Assembly (NCBI RefSeq): GCF_041296385.1
Contig: NC_091016.1
Location: 16,343,497-16,407,496 of the forward strand
Reading direction: 5' to 3'
Source: Aphelocoma coerulescens
Lineage: Eukaryota; Chordata; Aves; Passeriformes; Corvidae
Length of the DNA stretch: 64,000 bases
The notes beneath the pieces are model-generated. The model did not search any database. It had not been told where the DNA came from and was given only the letters and a program-made list of their open reading frames with translations. The position numbers and the translations under genes are program-made. The number at the start of each line of letters is the position of its first letter. The stretch's first letter is position 1. Positions 35,346 to 64,000 of the stretch are shown in pieces.

Positions 35346-38300
35346 ACTGGTGAACATGGGGTGCTTTGCATTTCTTTTGTTATAAAGGCCAAAACTAAAT
35401 TTATAAAACCATAAAGTTTATATGTTTGTGGAGTTTATATAGTTGGCTGAAGGAGATGGCAGTATGGAAGAACTGATTTCACACTTCTTCATGCTGAGGT
35501 TGGCCAAGAGATGGAATTTGGTCCTACTGTTGTCACTGTTTATTTTTCAGCTGCTTTCTTTTGTGCTTCACTTGCTATTTCTAGGAAGGCAGTTTTAGAG
35601 TATCTTAGGCTTGCTCAACTCCCTTGCATGACTTAATGGGACAGGGGTACAAGACTTTCTTGACATCCTGTCCATTTCCTACAGGAAAAGACAAACTGAA
35701 AGTTCTTGTTTTCACAGTCACTGTACTTTAAATTATGTCTCTTGATATTCAGTGGTTGACACATTTTAGAGGTAAGGAGAGTGGTGCAGTGTCTGGGTTT
35801 AAGACACTTGGGTAACATTTAACATGAAGAAATGATGCTTTCTGCTGTATATTGGGGAGGAGAAGTAGTGCCTTAGCACTCTTCCACAGACCATCTCTTG
35901 CCTCTTCCCTTCTGTTAGCAAAGTCAGCTCTGGCATAGTGCTGGCTGCAGGTTTTCATGGTGGACAAACAATATTTGCATGACATTTTATTAATTTAGAA
36001 GGGATTATAATAGTGCATAAATTAAAAGCATAATTTAGATGTGCTGATGGTTTCTGCACAAAGGCAGCTTCATTCCTTCTTCTGCCCCTTGTGATGCTCC
36101 TGGGTTCTTAGGTTAACATGTTAGGTCTTGCTATGGATGTAGGTAATGCTTGGCCCTTAGGCCTGAGCATGTTTCTGCAGTATTTATACTGCCTCAGGAA
36201 TAAAGTATGGATTTGCACTGCTACTGTGATTGAAAACAGTTTGGAATTTGTTTTGGACTATAATTAAATTGGCATTTGCTTTGGCTGAATTACTCTGGCA
36301 ATACCAGAGTGTATCTGTAAACTTAGTTCTGTAATTCCATATTGCCAAATGGCTGCTATTCGTGGTACTGCCCAGGAGGATTTTATTCTATTTCAAAGCC
36401 AGATTCCTTTAAATAACAGACATGATATCTTTGTACATAAGTATTAAAATTTTGATAAAGGAAAGTGGAATAGTGCACCAGGGAAAGCAATTGTACCTTG
36501 CCTGGCTTTGAGTGCTCATGGGCTTTCATGCTCCGTCTCTCCTCTAAAATTATTCCTTGGAATTAACTTTCCACTACGAGTCACCAGACTGAAATCTTAC
36601 ACTAAAGTGATGTGAAGAGACCTTCAAGAGTACGCAGGGATACTTATTTCTGTGTGTTTATGTTGGGGGGTTTTGTATTTTCGTAATGTTGGAAGTTTGG
36701 GACAGTCTATAGTTAGCTAACTTTTCTTTAAATACCAGACAAAAAGCCAACTTTAAGGGAGATTTTTGCAGGCATTCTCTGTCCTGTGTCTCCTGCGGTG
36801 AGGTGCAGGGAGGTTGTCTGCTCAGTACCCACTGATAGCTTAGGGATGGCCAGTTCAGGTGTTCTGGTGAGCATGAGGGAGCCTGGGAATGGCATTCCAC
36901 TGCTCATTAGAAGAAGAAGCACAAATGTTGTGCTGCCAAACACAGCAGGTATTTTCTCTTTCCGGTTTCTTACTTCAGTACGCGATGATTGAAAGCACAG
37001 CTACCCCATACAGATGCAGGACTCTTTCAGTGAGAATTCGGAACATTTTGCAGCACCTTTCTTCTGAATCTCTTTAATACCCAGTTTTTTCTTATTTCTC
37101 TTCTATCGTTTTGATTGTCCTTTAGCAGATGTTGGATTGAACATTTCTCAGCAGCCCTCTTGCTGAGTTAGTCTGCTGCTCTTTTTTTTCATGTAGTTAT
37201 CTTCTATATCTGGAGTGAAATCTTCTTTTGTGAAGATTTTTATAAGATCTCTTTGAGATCTTTTGTTCATGTTTTGTTTGATCATCCTTTGTCTTGCACT
37301 TTTGACATACTTCTGTCTGCTGCTTCCTTGTGCACACTGCATTGCTGGCCACTTCCTAGCCTTCCCTCTCAGCCCTTTTATTGCTAGGGAATGAGTTCTT
37401 TTCTCTACTTGAGCTCATAATTAACTGGTAACTTTTTTCCTTTTTTTGAACCTGAAGAAGTGCGATGGTTGAGTGACCAGCTCTACCCTTTCTAAAAAAT
37501 GTGGAATTTATGTTGTTAATCTAAGTCTGCAACCAGAGTAATACAGTAACACTCATTTTTAGAAAGGAAAATATTCATATTTTGGGGGAAGGAAAATAGG
37601 ATTGCCAAGATCTGGCCTACTTCTAAAGCCAGTAGAATATCTAAGGAAGATCTTTTATTAGGCCTGTCTCATTCATTTTCTTCTAGGAAAGCCAAGTTGA
37701 TGTGTTTCTGAAAGTACTTCTTGTAGAAGATTTATAACAAAAACCCCTTAAAATTAATATCAGCATAGGCTATCTGGAGCTCCATATAAAGGCAGGAAAA
37801 AGGAGCAAGATGAACACCACAAGCACAACTTATCTCTCTGTATTTTAATTTGATCATCTTTAGCACTGCATGTAGGGTATGAGGATGACTAATTTATACC
37901 TGGCTGAAGCCTTTTCTAATTATCCTCATCTTCTCTGCTTGGCTGTTCATTACAGTGATGTGTCTGTAACCCTGGCCCTATATGGGCCTTCTACCCTATT
38001 CAGACTTTTTGGGCTTATTGAATGCAATACCTGGCAAACCTTTCTGATTTGTGTTGGATGTCATCCAGTGCAAGCCATAAAATCTGCCGAGGTAGCAGCT
38101 GCTCTGCTAAAGCAAGACTTTTTTGCCTGGTAACAATAAGAGCCCTTGCAACATTTTGGTGTTAGGTTCTCTTTGCCTTCTTGACTGTCAAGCCCAAGAG
38201 CACTGGACTCCTGCATGGTGTAGCTGGTGATTGTCACCCTTCAGTTTGTGCTGCTGACTTGGAGCACGGTTGTGTCTGTCAGGTTATGCATGGAGTGAGC

Positions 38301-38502
38301 TCTGGTGTTTGCAAGGTCAGTTTGCCCCCTCTCCTAAGAGGGTGGTTCTGATTTAGTCATAAACAAAACCTGTGGAAATGCAGCATGTACTTATACTGCG
38401 ACCTGTAATAATTTTGTCATTCATTCCCCCTGCCCCTTTTTTTTCCCCCAGATAAATGGCTCATTTAAACTGGGAGCTACTGAAATACTCTCTGGCTGGC
38501 AA

Positions 38503-64000
<25,498 letters not shown>

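Larger units (their letters stand above)
22065..38451 (+). other. Inferred TTBK1 intron 1
   Basis: About 16.4 kb between the candidate exon 1 donor and the acceptor of the start-codon exon. The plus strand looks rich in T and G. It holds a poly(T), a (TG)n microsatellite, two T/G-rich tracts, a retroviral pol remnant with a possible LTR, and an ancient amniote repeat. No coding exon was recognised. The intron is real only if the exon 1 assignment is right. Confidence 0.5.

Overview
This is vertebrate nuclear DNA, almost certainly from a bird. It has CR1 LINE fragments with the avian ATTCTGTG-type 3' tail, avian endogenous-retrovirus LTRs, long introns with GT-AG junctions, and two CpG-island promoters. 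The abundance of the outer LTR type suggests a passerine or another neoavian species, but the species cannot be fixed from this sequence. There is no bacterial-style gene density, CRISPR array, operon or phage, and nearly all long open frames are chance frames in introns, GC-rich islands or repeats.

Two protein-coding genes lie head to head. On the minus strand, positions 496-15820 hold the first five coding exons (307 codons) of ACSS1, the mitochondrial acetyl-CoA synthetase; the remaining exons lie to the left of position 1. On the plus strand, positions 38503-63484 hold the first four coding exons (157 codons) of TTBK1, tau tubulin kinase 1, ending just after the HRD catalytic-loop motif; the rest lies to the right of 64000. 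All splice phases were checked by hand and join without a break.

Layout: 1-15525 is ACSS1 exons and introns, with one old antisense CR1 fragment in intron 3. 15170-16130 is the ACSS1 CpG island and promoter, with a GA tract and a GC-rich minisatellite. 16130-21130 is intergenic with nothing recognised. 21130-21720 is a degenerate GC-rich tandem repeat leading into a second CpG island (21590-22850), which carries ZNF143/Staf-like sites and a consensus donor at 22064/22065. This is probably the TTBK1 promoter and non-coding first exon. 22065-38451 is the inferred first TTBK1 intron, containing a (TG)n microsatellite, T/G-rich tracts, a decayed retroviral pol remnant (30435-31250) and an ancient amniote repeat. 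TTBK1 intron 2 carries one CR1 tail. Intron 3 carries another CR1 tail, a three-layer nested insertion (LTR inside LTR inside CR1, 52700-54385) and a 1.9-kb CR1 copy (57150-59035).

The two genes share no pathway: one makes acetyl-CoA from acetate in mitochondria, the other phosphorylates tau and tubulin in neurons. The points most worth a second look are the nested retroelements, the TTBK1 5' end (candidate uORF, weak first AUG, stronger Met14), the ACSS1-TTBK1 adjacency that differs from human, and the apparent reversal of strand composition between the two divergent genes. I found no convincing novel biological system.
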